Positions 24,411-33,877 of a DNA stretch of 64,000 nt are shown piece after piece. Within the stretch, counting starts at the first letter, position 1; every line of letters starts with the position of its first letter. The position numbers and the translations under genes are program-made. Location of the stretch: NCBI RefSeq assembly GCF_003515065.1, contig NZ_QXGH01000023.1, positions 62,001 to 126,000 of the forward strand, read 5' to 3'. Source of the DNA: Nocardioides immobilis (GTDB lineage: Bacteria; Actinomycetota; Actinomycetes; Propionibacteriales; Nocardioidaceae). The notes below the pieces were generated by a model, which was not told where the DNA came from, did no database searches, and saw nothing but the letters and a program-made list of their open reading frames with translations.

Positions 24411-26138
24411 ATGGGGAGCATGACCCGGCGTCTCCCCACGACCTCCGTGCTGGGCCTGGTCCTGCTTGTGCTCGTCGGGTGCACGGAGCCGGCGCAGCGG
24501 ACATCGGTCGAGACCGAGGCCGTCGAGGCGGCGGCCGCCGCGTCTCCCGTGATCCGGGTGCCGCTGGTCGCCGAGCCGGGAGAGGTGCCACCCGCGGTCG
24601 TGGCGGCGGACACGTCCCTGGCCGACACGACGTACACCGTCGTGGACGTGAACGGTGGCGCGGTCGTCGGCACCGGGAGCCTCGAGCTGCTGACCGGTCC
24701 GGCGAACCCGTGGGACCACGCCGCGCTGGCGGACCTCTCGGCGATCACCGAGCCCGGCGTCTACCGGGTCGTCGTGGACGGGGAGACCTCGAGCGTGATC
24801 GAGGTCGGCGACCACCTCTACCGCGGTGTCCTCGGCGGGACGCTCGCGATCTTCGACGCCAACGCCGACGGCGACGAGCCGTCCGGTTGGCACGAACCGA
24901 GCCACCTCCACGACCGGCGGTCCCGCATCGCGAACGGGCCGCACCGGGGCGAGCGGATCGACGTCGAGGGCGGGTGGATGGACGCCGGCGACCAGCTCAA
25001 GTTCACGGGAACCACGGCGTACGCGACCCTGATGCTCGAGATCGCCGCCGCCAACCAGCCGGCCCAGGTCGCGGCTCTCACGGAGTCGGCCTCCATCGGC
25101 GTCCGGTGGCTGCGCAAGGCGCATCCCCGTCGCGAGGTGTTCGTCGCCCAGGTCGGGCACACCGATGCCGATCACAACGCCGGCTTCCGGGACCCGACCG
25201 TCGACGACGAGAGCGACGACCCCCGGCGCAGCCGGCGTCCGTCGTACGTCCTCACGCCGCGGACGGGTGGGTCCGACGTCGCCGCGATCACCGCGGCGGC
25301 GCTCGCCAACGCGGCGATGCGGCTCGGGCCCGAGCGGCGGTCCCGGCTGGTCGGCCGGGCGCGGGCGTGGCTGGCGGAGGCGGTGGCGCTCGGTGGGGTG
25401 TGGCGCAACTGCTGCTACCAGCAGGACAGCTGGCGGGACGACGTGGCGGTCGCCCGGGCGGCGCTGTGGCGCGTGACCGGCCGGCGGTCGGACGCCGACG
25501 CCGCGCTTGCGTCCCTCCGACGGGCCACTGCGAACGGCGAGATGAACTGGCTGGTCGGCGCCGACAGCTACGAGATGTCCGCCATCGCAGCGGCCGAGCT
25601 GTGCGGCGTGCTGCGGCCCGGCGACGCGCCCGCCCGTGCCGCCGTACGACGACCCGCCTGCCGGATCCTTCGCGCCGGCGGGGAGGCGTGGGCCGCTGTC
25701 GTCGCCTCGGAGACCGCGTTCGGGCGAGCCGGCTGGGCCCAGTGGGGCTCCGTCCGGCAGAGCGAGTCCGGTGCGTCGGTGCTTGCGCTCGCGGCGCGCG
25801 CCGGACTGGACACCGCACAGGACGCGCTCGACCGGGCGACCGGGTGGTTCCTCGGCGTCAACCCCTGGGGGCTGCGCTGGCAGGTCGTGGCCGGCGGCGT
25901 CGAGAACCCCTATCACTGGGTGCAGGCCGTCGGCCTGGACCTGCCCGGCGCGGTCGTCGGAGGCCCCGCGCCGCTGGCCGATATCAACGACAACCGCGGG
26001 GCCGACCTGGTGCTGGGGGAGTTCGACACCCCGCGGCAGACCTACCGCGACCTGGCGGACGACTACGTGATGAACGAGGTCGGGATCGGCTACTCCGCGC
26101 CCGCCGCGCTGCATTTCGCCCTGATCTCACCGGACTGA
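24411..26138 (+). CDS. Lipoprotein glycoside hydrolase family 9 (cellulase-like)
   Basis: 575 aa from ATG 24411, chosen because GAGGAGGG (24399-24406) is a good Shine-Dalgarno at that distance; ATG 24384 and 24420 are alternatives. It has a lipobox VLVGC (C24), an Ig-like CelD_N-type domain (about 45-135), then a GH9 (alpha/alpha)6 catalytic domain. GGWMDAGDQLKF holds the catalytic-base Asp pair (D191, D194). DDYVMNEVGIGYSAP holds the acid Glu (E556). NPYHW and WRDD are also typical. It is thus likely active on beta-glucan or a related glycan at the cell surface. It is followed 17 bases later by glpK, with no obvious functional tie. Confidence 0.9.
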   Translation: MGSMTRRLPTTSVLGLVLLVLVGCTEPAQRTSVETEAVEAAAAASPVIRVPLVAEPGEVPPAVVAADTSLADTTYTVVDVNGGAVVGTGSLELLTGPANPWDHAALADLSAITEPGVYRVVVDGETSSVIEVGDHLYRGVLGGTLAIFDANADGDEPSGWHEPSHLHDRRSRIANGPHRGERIDVEGGWMDAGDQLKFTGTTAYATLMLEIAAANQPAQVAALTESASIGVRWLRKAHPRREVFVAQVGHTDADHNAGFRDPTVDDESDDPRRSRRPSYVLTPRTGGSDVAAITAAALANAAMRLGPERRSRLVGRARAWLAEAVALGGVWRNCCYQQDSWRDDVAVARAALWRVTGRRSDADAALASLRRATANGEMNWLVGADSYEMSAIAAAELCGVLRPGDAPARAAVRRPACRILRAGGEAWAAVVASETAFGRAGWAQWGSVRQSESGASVLALAARAGLDTAQDALDRATGWFLGVNPWGLRWQVVAGGVENPYHWVQAVGLDLPGAVVGGPAPLADINDNRGADLVLGEFDTPRQTYRDLADDYVMNEVGIGYSAPAALHFALISPD

Positions 26139-26155
26139 CGTGCCAGAGTGTGCCC

Positions 26156-27679
26156 GTGGCGGATTACGTTGGGGCCATCGACCAGGGCACGACGAGCACC
26201 CGGTTCATGGTGTTCGACCATGACGGCGCGGAGGTGGTGCGCCACCAGCTCGAGCACGAGCAGGTCCTGCCGCGGGCCGGCTGGGTCGAGCACAACCCGG
26301 TCGAGATCTGGGAGCGGACGTCGGCCGTCGTGCAGACCGCGCTCGGCAAGGCCCGGCTCGCGCCGGGTGACCTCGCCGCGGTCGGCATCACCAACCAGCG
26401 GGAGACCACGTTCGTCTGGGACCGGCGCACCGGACGCCCGCTGCACAACGCGATCGTGTGGCAGGACACCCGCACCGACGCGATCGCGGCTGCGCTGGAC
26501 AAGGACGGCCGCGGCGACGTGATCCGGCATCGCGCGGGACTGCCGCCGGCGACGTACTTCGCCGGAGGCAAGCTGCAATGGATCCTCGAGAACGTCGACG
26601 GTGTGCGCGCGGCGGCGGAGCGCGGCGACGCCCTCTTCGGTACGGCGGACACGTGGCTGTTGTGGCACCTGACCGGCGGCACCGACGGCGGGGCGCACGT
26701 CACCGATGTCACCAATGCCAGCCGCACCATGCTGATGGACCTGGAGACCCTCGACTGGGACGACGAGCTGCTGGGCTTCTTCGGCGTCCCGCGGTCGATG
26801 CTGCCGGAGATCCGCGAGTCCTCGGCCTCGGCCGCGGCCGGCCCGTTCGGGGTCACCCGCGCCAACGGGCCGTTCGGGGGCGAGGTGCCGCTCACCGGGA
26901 TCCTCGGCGACCAGCAGGCCGCCACCGTCGGCCAGGTCTGCTTCGCGCCCGGCGAGGCCAAGAACACCTACGGCACCGGCAACTTCATGCTGCTCAACAC
27001 CGGCACCGAGATCGTCCGCTCGAAGGCAGGCCTGCTCACGACACCGGCCTACCGCCTCGGCGACGAGCCCTGCGTCTACGCGCTCGAGGGCTCGATCGCG
27101 GTGACCGGCTCGGCGGTCCAGTGGCTGCGCGACCAGCTCGGCATCATCAGCGGCGCCGCGGAGTCCGAGGCGCTTGCGCGGCAGGTCGAGGACAACGGCG
27201 GCGTCTACTTCGTGCCTGCGTTCTCGGGACTGTTCGCGCCGTACTGGCGCTCCGACGCGCGCGGCGCCATCGTCGGGCTCTCGCGCTTCAACACCAACGC
27301 GCACCTGGCCCGGGCGACGCTCGAGGCGATCTGCTACCAGTCCCGCGACGTCGTCGAGGCGATGACCGCGGACTCCGGTGTCGAGCTGGAGGTCCTGAAG
27401 GTCGACGGTGGGGTGACCGCCAACCAGCTGTGCATGCAGATCCAGGCCGACGTGCTCGGCGTGCCGGTGAGCCGGCCCGTCGTACCGGAGACCACGGCGC
27501 TCGGCGCCGCGTACGCCGCCGGCCTGTCGGTCGGCTTCTGGGCGGACACCGACGAGCTGCGCCAGAACTGGCGCGAGGACACCCGCTGGGAGCCGACCTG
27601 GGACGAGAGCCAGCGCGACGAGGGCTACCGACGCTGGAAGAAGGCCGTCGAGCGCACCCTCGATTGGGTCGACGTGTGA
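26156..27679 (+). CDS. glpK: Glycerol kinase
   Basis: 507 aa from GTG 26156 (ADYVGAIDQGTTSTR); GTG 26150 is possible. The FGGY kinase fold gives DQGTTSTR (phosphate loop), ITNQRETTFVWD, NAIVWQDTR (glycerol contacts), GTADTWLLWHLTGG, AFSGLFAPYWRSDARG and DGGVTANQLCMQIQAD. The length and both FGGY signatures fit GlpK. It phosphorylates glycerol to glycerol-3-phosphate in the cytosol, which GlpD (28957) oxidises; the two are separated by an ATPase gene. The PTS-phosphorylated His found in firmicute GlpK was not sought. No glycerol facilitator gene is present here. Confidence 0.97.
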   Translation: MADYVGAIDQGTTSTRFMVFDHDGAEVVRHQLEHEQVLPRAGWVEHNPVEIWERTSAVVQTALGKARLAPGDLAAVGITNQRETTFVWDRRTGRPLHNAIVWQDTRTDAIAAALDKDGRGDVIRHRAGLPPATYFAGGKLQWILENVDGVRAAAERGDALFGTADTWLLWHLTGGTDGGAHVTDVTNASRTMLMDLETLDWDDELLGFFGVPRSMLPEIRESSASAAAGPFGVTRANGPFGGEVPLTGILGDQQAATVGQVCFAPGEAKNTYGTGNFMLLNTGTEIVRSKAGLLTTPAYRLGDEPCVYALEGSIAVTGSAVQWLRDQLGIISGAAESEALARQVEDNGGVYFVPAFSGLFAPYWRSDARGAIVGLSRFNTNAHLARATLEAICYQSRDVVEAMTADSGVELEVLKVDGGVTANQLCMQIQADVLGVPVSRPVVPETTALGAAYAAGLSVGFWADTDELRQNWREDTRWEPTWDESQRDEGYRRWKKAVERTLDWVDV

Positions 27680-27680
27680 C

Positions 27681-27717
27681 TGCTATAACGTGCTATAAGC
27701 ATTCCAGATTGCTATAG
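27681..27717 (+). repeat. Three TGCTATA repeats in an AT-rich patch
   Basis: TGCTATA occurs at 27681-27687, 27691-27697 and 27710-27716, starting 2 bases after the glpK stop. The last lies in the palindrome GCTATAGC, and the second in TGCTATAAGCA. The patch is conspicuously AT-rich for this genome and lies 42 bases before the ATPase gene. It looks like a multi-site operator plus promoter (TATAAG-like -10). Confidence 0.6.
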
Positions 27718-27758
27718 CTGCTCGAACGTGCACGCGTCCGACCCAGGGAAGGGGCTCC

Positions 27759-28928
27759 GTGGCCGAGCGTGAGGAGAACCCCTACCGCCCGGGGTTCAAC
27801 CAGCCGCCGCTGGTGTTCGCCGGCCGCGCCGATGTCCTCGACGGGGCCGCTGAGGCGCTCGACATCGCGGCGTACGACGGCCGGACGCCGCGCCCGTTGA
27901 TCCTGCTCGGGCCGCGGGGTGTCGGGAAGACGGTGACCCTCGGCGAGATCTCTGCCCTGGCCGCGGAGCGGCACGGGTGGCCGACCGTCCACGTCGAGGC
28001 GAAGCTGGCGGGTCCGTTCCTGTCCGACCTCACGGCCGGCCTGCACGGGGCAGGTCGCCTGCTCGCCGGAGCCGATCTCGACCGGCGCAAGAGCCGGATC
28101 CGGGTCACCGGGGGGAAGGTCGAGGCGCGGGCGTTCGGCGTGGGCGGCGAGCTCCAGTTCGACGCGGAGCGACCGGAGGGACCGGCGCCGAACCTCGGAG
28201 CGACGCTCGCCGAGACGATGCGGATCGCCATCGAGCGCTCGGCGGGGCTGGTGCTCACCGTCGACGAGCTGCAGAACGCCGAGCCGGGCGATGTCTCGAT
28301 GCTGTTCGGCGTGATCCAGGAGTACGTGCCCAACGGTTGGCCGCTGGTCATCGCACTCGCCGCACTCCCCACCCTGCGGGAGAATCGGGGCCGCAGGCGG
28401 CTGCCGACGTACCTCGAGCGTGCCGAGTGGCACGACCTCGACACGTTGCCGCCGACCGAGGCGCGGCAAGCCCTGGTGGGTCCGGCGCAACAGGCCGGGC
28501 GGCCGATGACGCCCGGGGCCGCCGATGCCCTGCTCGGCCACGCGGGCGGCTATCCCTACGCGATCCAGGTCGCCGGTCACTTCGCGTGGCGCGCCTCGCA
28601 CGGGAGTCGCGCCATCGGCGTCGACCACGCGCGAGCCGCCGTACCGAAGATCGAGGCGGACCTCGCGCAGCTGTTCCGGTCGCGGTGGGACGATGCCAGC
28701 CCGCGCGAGCAGGAGTACCTCCGGGCGATGGCCGCGGTGGCCGGGCGCGGGGAAGTCCCGCGCGGCGGTCCGGTGGCCGCCGAGCTGGGCGCCCCGGTGA
28801 CGAGCGTGTCGTACCTGCGCGCGAGACTGCTCCGGAAGGGCACCATCTACCGCGAGGCAGGCGGTGCCCTCCACTTCATCACCCCCGGCATGGGTGCGTG
28901 GATCCGCGCGCGCGATCGGGAAGACTGA
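27759..28928 (+). CDS. P-loop ATPase with C-terminal winged-helix (AAA/ORC-type)
   Basis: 389 aa from GTG 27759, preceded by AGGGAAGGGG. Residues 20-240 form a STAND/ORC-like AAA ATPase: Walker A LLGPRGVGKT (49-58), Walker B LVLTVDELQ, and a sensor-like region ALAALPTL. The C-terminal part, with SPREQEYLRAMAAVAGRGEVPRG and VSYLRARLLRKGTIYRE, looks like a winged helix. It resembles stand-alone ATP-binding proteins of unknown function often found as single genes in actinobacteria. It separates glpK from glpD and is preceded by an AT-rich repeat patch, which could mean later insertion; its own codon use looks native. Confidence 0.75.
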   Translation: MAEREENPYRPGFNQPPLVFAGRADVLDGAAEALDIAAYDGRTPRPLILLGPRGVGKTVTLGEISALAAERHGWPTVHVEAKLAGPFLSDLTAGLHGAGRLLAGADLDRRKSRIRVTGGKVEARAFGVGGELQFDAERPEGPAPNLGATLAETMRIAIERSAGLVLTVDELQNAEPGDVSMLFGVIQEYVPNGWPLVIALAALPTLRENRGRRRLPTYLERAEWHDLDTLPPTEARQALVGPAQQAGRPMTPGAADALLGHAGGYPYAIQVAGHFAWRASHGSRAIGVDHARAAVPKIEADLAQLFRSRWDDASPREQEYLRAMAAVAGRGEVPRGGPVAAELGAPVTSVSYLRARLLRKGTIYREAGGALHFITPGMGAWIRARDRED

Positions 28929-28956
28929 CCGGACCCACCAGCATTCTGGAGGACAG

Positions 28957-30711
28957 ATGACGCCGGCCGCACTCTCCCCACGCGCCCGTACGGCCGCGCT
29001 CAAACGCCTCTCCACCCAGCACTTCGACGTGCTCGTCATCGGCGCCGGCGTCGTCGGCTCCGGGTGCGCGCTGGACGCCGCCACCCGCGGGCTCAAGGTC
29101 GGGCTCGTCGAGGCGCGCGACTTCGCCTCGGGCACGTCCAGCCGCAGCTCGAAGCTGATCCACGGCGGCCTCCGCTACCTGGAGATGCTCGACTTCCGGC
29201 TCGTGGCCGAGGCGCTGAAGGAGCGTGGCCTGCTCATGCAGCGCCTCGCGCCGCACCTGGTCCGGCCGGTGCCGTTCCTCTACCCGCTCACCGGCCGCGG
29301 CTGGGAGCGGTGGTACGCCGGCTCCGGCGTCGCGATGTACGACGCGCTGGCCAAGGCCAGTGGCTACGGCGACGGCACGCCGCTGCACCGGCACCTGACC
29401 CGGCGCGGCGCCCGCAAGGCGTTCCCCTCCCTGCGCAAGGACGCGCTGGTCGGTGCGATCAAGTACTACGACGCCCAGGTCGACGACGCCCGGCACACCA
29501 TGTTCCTGGCGCGCACCGCCGCGACGTACGGCGCCGCGGTCGCCAGCCGCACCCGCGTGCTCGGGCTGATCAAGGAGAGCGAGCGCGTGGTCGGCGCCGA
29601 GGTGATCGACCTCGAGACCGGCAACCGGTTCGAGATCCGCGCCTCGCAGGTCATCAACGCCACCGGCGTGTGGACCGACGAGACCCAGGCGATGGCGCGC
29701 GAGCGGGGCCAGTTCAACGTCCGCGCGAGCAAGGGCATTCACCTGGTCGTGCCGCGCGACCGGATCCGCGGCGAGACCGGGTTGATCCTGCGCACGGAGA
29801 AGTCCGTCCTCTTCGTGATCCCGTGGAAGCGGCACTGGATCATCGGCACCACCGACACCGACTGGGAGCTCTCCAAGGACCACCCGGCCGCGAGCTCCAT
29901 CGACATCGACTACCTGCTCGAGCACGTCAACAGCGTGCTGGAGGTGCCGCTGACCCGCGACGACGTCGAGGGCGTCTACGCGGGACTCCGGCCGCTCCTG
30001 CGCGGCGAGGACGCCGCGACGTCCAAGCTGTCCCGCGAGCACGCGGTCGCTCACTCGGTGCCCGGCCTGGTGGTGGTCGCCGGCGGCAAGTACACGACGT
30101 ACCGGGTGATGGCCGCCGACGCCGTCGACGAGGCCGTGCACGGACTCGAGACCACGCTCGGCAAGACCGTCGGGCCGTGCGTGACCGAGCAGATCCCGCT
30201 GGTGGGCGCCGACGGCTTCCACGCGCTGTGGAACCAGCGCCGCATGCTCGCCGCCCAGTCCGGACTGGCGATCAACCGCGTCGAGCACCTGCTCGAGCGC
30301 TACGGGTCACTGGTGCTGGAGGTCCTCGACCTCATCGCGGCGGAGCCCGACCTGGCCGAGCCGCTGCCCGGCGCCGAGGACTACCTCCAGGCCGAGGCGG
30401 TCTACGCGGTCACGCACGAGGGCGCGCGCCACCTCGACGACGTCCTCACCCGCCGGCTCCGGGTCTCGATCGAGACGTTCGACCGCGGCGTGGCGGCGGC
30501 GCCGTACGTCGCCGACCTGGGCGGTGGCTACCTGGGTTGGGACGCCGCGCAGCGGGCCCGCGAGGTCGAGCACTACCTCAAGCGCGTGGAGGCCGAGCGC
30601 GAGAGCCAGCGGCAGCCGGACGACCACACCGCCGACGCCGCCCGCAAGGGCGCCCCGGACGTGGTGCCGGTTTCCCACGTAGCCGAAGGCTTACCGGACG
30701 TCGTTCCCTGA
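28957..30711 (+). CDS. glpD: Aerobic glycerol-3-phosphate dehydrogenase
   Basis: 584 aa from ATG 28957 with Shine-Dalgarno GGAGGAC. It is an FAD enzyme: the dinucleotide fold VLVIGAGVVGSGCALDAATRG (about 26-46), then the GlpD signature SSRSSKLIHGGLRYL, IKYYDAQVDDARH and VPWKRHWIIGTTDTD-like substrate-site segments. A C-terminal alpha-helical domain (about 400-560) is present, plus an extra charged tail ending VVP. It oxidises glycerol-3-phosphate to dihydroxyacetone phosphate at the membrane, passing electrons to quinone. With glpK it completes glycerol catabolism. Confidence 0.96.
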   Translation: MTPAALSPRARTAALKRLSTQHFDVLVIGAGVVGSGCALDAATRGLKVGLVEARDFASGTSSRSSKLIHGGLRYLEMLDFRLVAEALKERGLLMQRLAPHLVRPVPFLYPLTGRGWERWYAGSGVAMYDALAKASGYGDGTPLHRHLTRRGARKAFPSLRKDALVGAIKYYDAQVDDARHTMFLARTAATYGAAVASRTRVLGLIKESERVVGAEVIDLETGNRFEIRASQVINATGVWTDETQAMARERGQFNVRASKGIHLVVPRDRIRGETGLILRTEKSVLFVIPWKRHWIIGTTDTDWELSKDHPAASSIDIDYLLEHVNSVLEVPLTRDDVEGVYAGLRPLLRGEDAATSKLSREHAVAHSVPGLVVVAGGKYTTYRVMAADAVDEAVHGLETTLGKTVGPCVTEQIPLVGADGFHALWNQRRMLAAQSGLAINRVEHLLERYGSLVLEVLDLIAAEPDLAEPLPGAEDYLQAEAVYAVTHEGARHLDDVLTRRLRVSIETFDRGVAAAPYVADLGGGYLGWDAAQRAREVEHYLKRVEAERESQRQPDDHTADAARKGAPDVVPVSHVAEGLPDVVP

Positions 30712-30726
30712 TCGCTGGCGGACTGG

Positions 30727-31842
30727 CTACGGGCTCGTCCAACCGTGGGCCATGCCCGGCTCGACGGCGTGGCGCTTGATGTGGGGCTGCGTCTGCAGGT
30801 CGTAGTGAGTGCCCGGCAGGTGCATGAAGCCGATCGAGTGCCCGGCCCGCCGCACGCGACGTACCTCGGACCGCACCTTGGTGAGCGGGAACTGCTTGTC
30901 GGCGTCGTGGGCGAGGTGGAGGACTGGGAACCTCCAGCGTGCGGCGGCGAGCGACGAGGCCGGCCGCGACTCGCTCCTTCGGAACGGGGCGGCGTTGACG
31001 GCGATGACGCCGGCGATCAGCCTCGCGTGGTAGAACGCGGTCCGGTACGCCAGGACGCCGCCGATCGAGTATCCGCCGAGGACGATCCGGTCGGACCGGA
31101 CGTCGAAGTGAGCGACGACGCTCTCGATGGTCCGCAGGATCCGAGCGACGCCGGCATCGCCGAGCTCACCCGGTTTCCAGCACGCGCCGTCCGCGCCGTC
31201 CGGGGCGATGGTGACGTAGTGCTCGTCGTACCGGTCGACGGCCACCCGGACGGCAGACGAGCTGCCCTGTGCGCACCCGTGCAGCCAGATCAGTACGGCG
31301 AACGGCCCGTTGATCGCGTCGTTGGGCTCGTGTGCCCAGTAGGTGCCCGTCCGGTCGGTGTAGTCGAAGACGCTGCCGGAGGGGTGGTCGATCGGCGCGC
31401 ACCCCGGCCGGTCGCAGAGGCTGGTGCCGACCCGGACCCTGCCGAGGTCGCGACAGTTGTTGCCCTCCGCGCGCTCGGCCACACGACCCGGACGGTCCGC
31501 GCAGGCCACCACCGTGTAGGTGCCGGCGCGCACCGAGGCGACCGTGCCCTCGGCCCGGACGGTGCGCACCCGCCCGGTCCCGATGCGGGGGACCCGGACC
31601 ACGGCGAGCCCGATCCAGCGCGCCCCGTCGCGGAGACCCAGCGTCGCGCGGCTCGGCGGCGCCTCGGCGCGCTGCGCCCCGACGCGGAACTCCGCGCGCA
31701 CGAGTGGGCCGGACTTCGCGAAACTGCCGGACCGGACGGTCAGGTCGGTGCGGGCCATGGCTTCGGCGGCCTCGCCAGGCGGCACGACCAACGTCAACGC
31801 CACCGCGGTGACGAGCGCGACAAGACACCGCGAGACCCCCAT
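30727..31842 (-). CDS. Secreted PHB-depolymerase/LpqC-like esterase
   Basis: 371 aa from ATG 31842, with TAGCCT (31849-31854) 6 bases upstream. The signal peptide is CLVALVTAVALTLVVPPGEA, cut near residue 27. Residues about 30-140 form a CARDB-like beta domain (TDLTVRSGSF ... ERAEGNNCRDLGRVRV). The alpha/beta-hydrolase domain follows: oxyanion region VLIWLHGCAQGSS, nucleophile elbow GGYSIGGV, HDADKQFP (Asp region) and GTHYD (His). It probably hydrolyses a polyester or feruloyl-type ester outside the cell. The combination of an N-terminal CARDB-like module and a depolymerase domain suggests surface or polymer binding. Confidence 0.85.
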   Translation of the reverse strand: MGVSRCLVALVTAVALTLVVPPGEAAEAMARTDLTVRSGSFAKSGPLVRAEFRVGAQRAEAPPSRATLGLRDGARWIGLAVVRVPRIGTGRVRTVRAEGTVASVRAGTYTVVACADRPGRVAERAEGNNCRDLGRVRVGTSLCDRPGCAPIDHPSGSVFDYTDRTGTYWAHEPNDAINGPFAVLIWLHGCAQGSSSAVRVAVDRYDEHYVTIAPDGADGACWKPGELGDAGVARILRTIESVVAHFDVRSDRIVLGGYSIGGVLAYRTAFYHARLIAGVIAVNAAPFRRSESRPASSLAAARWRFPVLHLAHDADKQFPLTKVRSEVRRVRRAGHSIGFMHLPGTHYDLQTQPHIKRHAVEPGMAHGWTSP

Positions 31843-31890
31843 GACCGCAGGCTAAGGGGGCGCGACCGTCGAGACCATGGCCCGAACGGG

Positions 31891-33870
31891 TCAGGGCGGC
31901 GGAGGACCCGTGACCAGGTCCGCCGGCAGCGTGGTCGTCAGGCCGCGCGTCACCGAGACGTCGTCCGCGTTGCGGGGGTGTGCGGTCGTGCGCGTCGGCG
32001 ACGCCGCGTCGTAGAACAACCCGACCCCGGCGCCGCTGCACCGCTCGCTGACCAGCACGAGGTACGGCGCCGTGCTGAGGCCGCCGATCGAGAACGCCCC
32101 GCTCGCATCGGTCCGGGCCAACCGCACTGCGAGCGTCCCGCCGCGGCCGAGCGCCTTGACCAGGCAGCCGGCGACCGGGGCGCCGGTGCCGTCGACGAGC
32201 CGGCCGGTGATCGCGCCACCCGGGTCGAGCGTCCCGCCGATCCCGGTCACGATGTCGCCGTTCACCGGCACCGGGGTCGCGCCGGCGAGCCCGGCGCTGT
32301 CGAGGCGGTTGCGGTACCACTCGGCCGCCAGGGACGTCGTGGCCCGGTCCCGGTGGATCCCGATCCGGTAGACGCCCGCCGGAAGCTCACGGATCCGGTA
32401 GAAGCCGGTGGCGTTCGTCATCAGGCTGAGGGCGAGCCGGTCCGAGGCGGTGTAGAGATCGACACGCACGGGGCCGGACGCACCGTTGACGGTCCCGCGG
32501 ATCTCGCCGGCGCGGTTGGTCCTGATGTCGACGCCGTCGGTCGTCGCACCGGCGACGACCGCGACCGGGATCCCGCCCTGCGCTGTCGGGCTGTCGCCCA
32601 CGCAGGTGCGGGGGAACGCGGGCACGAACTCGGGCTCGGCGTGTTCCACGCAGACGACGTAGCTGCCGGTGGGCAGCGAGCCGATCCGGTAGGTCCAGTC
32701 GCTGCCGATGCCCGTCGGCACCGCCTCACCGGTCGAGACTCCCACCCAGGACCCGTCGACCTCGCGCCATGCCGTCACGTTGGGGTAGCCCTGGGCCCCG
32801 AGGTAGACCTCCGGCAGGGTCCCGGTCACGAACCCGGCGGGTCCGGGCGCGAGGTTGACGTTGCCCTTGTACTGGCCGGTGGCCAGCACGATGTCCGTCG
32901 CTCCCGAGGCGGTGGAACCAGTACGCCAACAGGTGGTGACGATGTCGAACCCGACGACGCAGACGCGGTAGGTGTCGGCGTCGAGACCGGTGACCCGGTA
33001 GCTGCCGTCGGCGGCGACGCCGGCGTATGCGACCTGCTCCCACCCGGCGTTGCGGAACCGGTGGGTGACGATGGTGAGCGACTCGGTCGAGCCGCGCGGC
33101 CGGGTGACGGTCCCGGAGATGTTGGCCCGCCGTGCGAGCCTGAAGTAGATCGCCGGGCGGGTCCCGGGAGGTACGACGAGCTCGGTCGCCTCCGTCAGGG
33201 TGGCGACGTTGTCCCAGCACTCGGGCTGGTACTCCCGCGGCACGTCGGCCAGGCAGAACCGGTAGGTCCCGGGGTCGAGGTCATCGATGACGAACGAACC
33301 GTCGGAGGCGATGCTCTGTTGGCCCCAGACAGCGGTCCAGTTGCCGTCGGGGCCCCGGCGGTACGGCATGACGTAGGCCGAGACGCCGATCCCCCCAGCA
33401 CCGGCGACTCGCCCCCGAACCTGGCTCTCCCGAGGAAGCACAGGGTTGATCGTCGTCGTACCGCCCTCGCTGATCGCGATGTCGGTGCCGCCGAAGACGT
33501 CCAAGCCGTCCGACCAGCACCGTCGTCCGGTGAAGTCGTCCGACTCGAAGCCGAGCTTGTGGAAGCACGCCCGATAGCTCCCGGCCGGAAGCGCGACCGT
33601 GAACTCACCGACCGGCAGGCCGGAGTCCCAGGACGTCACCGTCTTCGACGTCTCGAGCTGCCAGGTGTCTCCTGAGGCGGCCTTGTAGACGTCGACCTGG
33701 AAGTACTCGACCGGTGAGCCGCTCGGCCCGGTGAGGGTGCCGCGCAAGGTACCGCCCGCGGCCTGCGCCGGCGCCGCCGCGAGGAACGGCGGAAGCAGGG
33801 ACAGGAGTAGCGCCAGCACGAGAGCGACGCCCGAGATCGACGCCCGGCCGGCCCGGAGGCCGCGGGACAT
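31891..33870 (-). CDS. Secreted multi-domain protein with carboxypeptidase-regulatory/CNA-B-like repeats
   Basis: 659 aa from ATG 33870, with TACTGT 7 bases upstream. The signal peptide is cut near APAQA-A (about 38). Six or so beta-sandwich modules of about 100 residues follow, each starting with 'RG/SGTV/TG' and containing 'G.YR.C'. Four modules carry a Cys pair at equivalent places: C102/C118, C206/C218, C304/C314 and C407/C423, usually 'C-x(9-15)-CW'. There is no LPXTG or transmembrane anchor; the C-terminus is LVTGPPPP. It is likely a secreted adhesive or structural protein; no enzyme domain is seen. Confidence 0.8.
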   Translation of the reverse strand: MSRGLRAGRASISGVALVLALLLSLLPPFLAAAPAQAAGGTLRGTLTGPSGSPVEYFQVDVYKAASGDTWQLETSKTVTSWDSGLPVGEFTVALPAGSYRACFHKLGFESDDFTGRRCWSDGLDVFGGTDIAISEGGTTTINPVLPRESQVRGRVAGAGGIGVSAYVMPYRRGPDGNWTAVWGQQSIASDGSFVIDDLDPGTYRFCLADVPREYQPECWDNVATLTEATELVVPPGTRPAIYFRLARRANISGTVTRPRGSTESLTIVTHRFRNAGWEQVAYAGVAADGSYRVTGLDADTYRVCVVGFDIVTTCWRTGSTASGATDIVLATGQYKGNVNLAPGPAGFVTGTLPEVYLGAQGYPNVTAWREVDGSWVGVSTGEAVPTGIGSDWTYRIGSLPTGSYVVCVEHAEPEFVPAFPRTCVGDSPTAQGGIPVAVVAGATTDGVDIRTNRAGEIRGTVNGASGPVRVDLYTASDRLALSLMTNATGFYRIRELPAGVYRIGIHRDRATTSLAAEWYRNRLDSAGLAGATPVPVNGDIVTGIGGTLDPGGAITGRLVDGTGAPVAGCLVKALGRGGTLAVRLARTDASGAFSIGGLSTAPYLVLVSERCSGAGVGLFYDAASPTRTTAHPRNADDVSVTRGLTTTLPADLVTGPPPP

Positions 33871-33877
33871 AGCGGTC

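Noticed and set aside
24479..27679. A continuous 1066-residue frame spanning the GH9 gene and glpK
   Set aside because: Its first half is an Arg/Gly/Ala-rich shadow in another frame of the GH9 gene; only the part from 26156 (glpK) has real family motifs.
27681..27717. TGCTATA repeats as a CRISPR remnant
   Set aside because: Units are 7 bases with irregular 3- and 12-base spacing and no cas genes.
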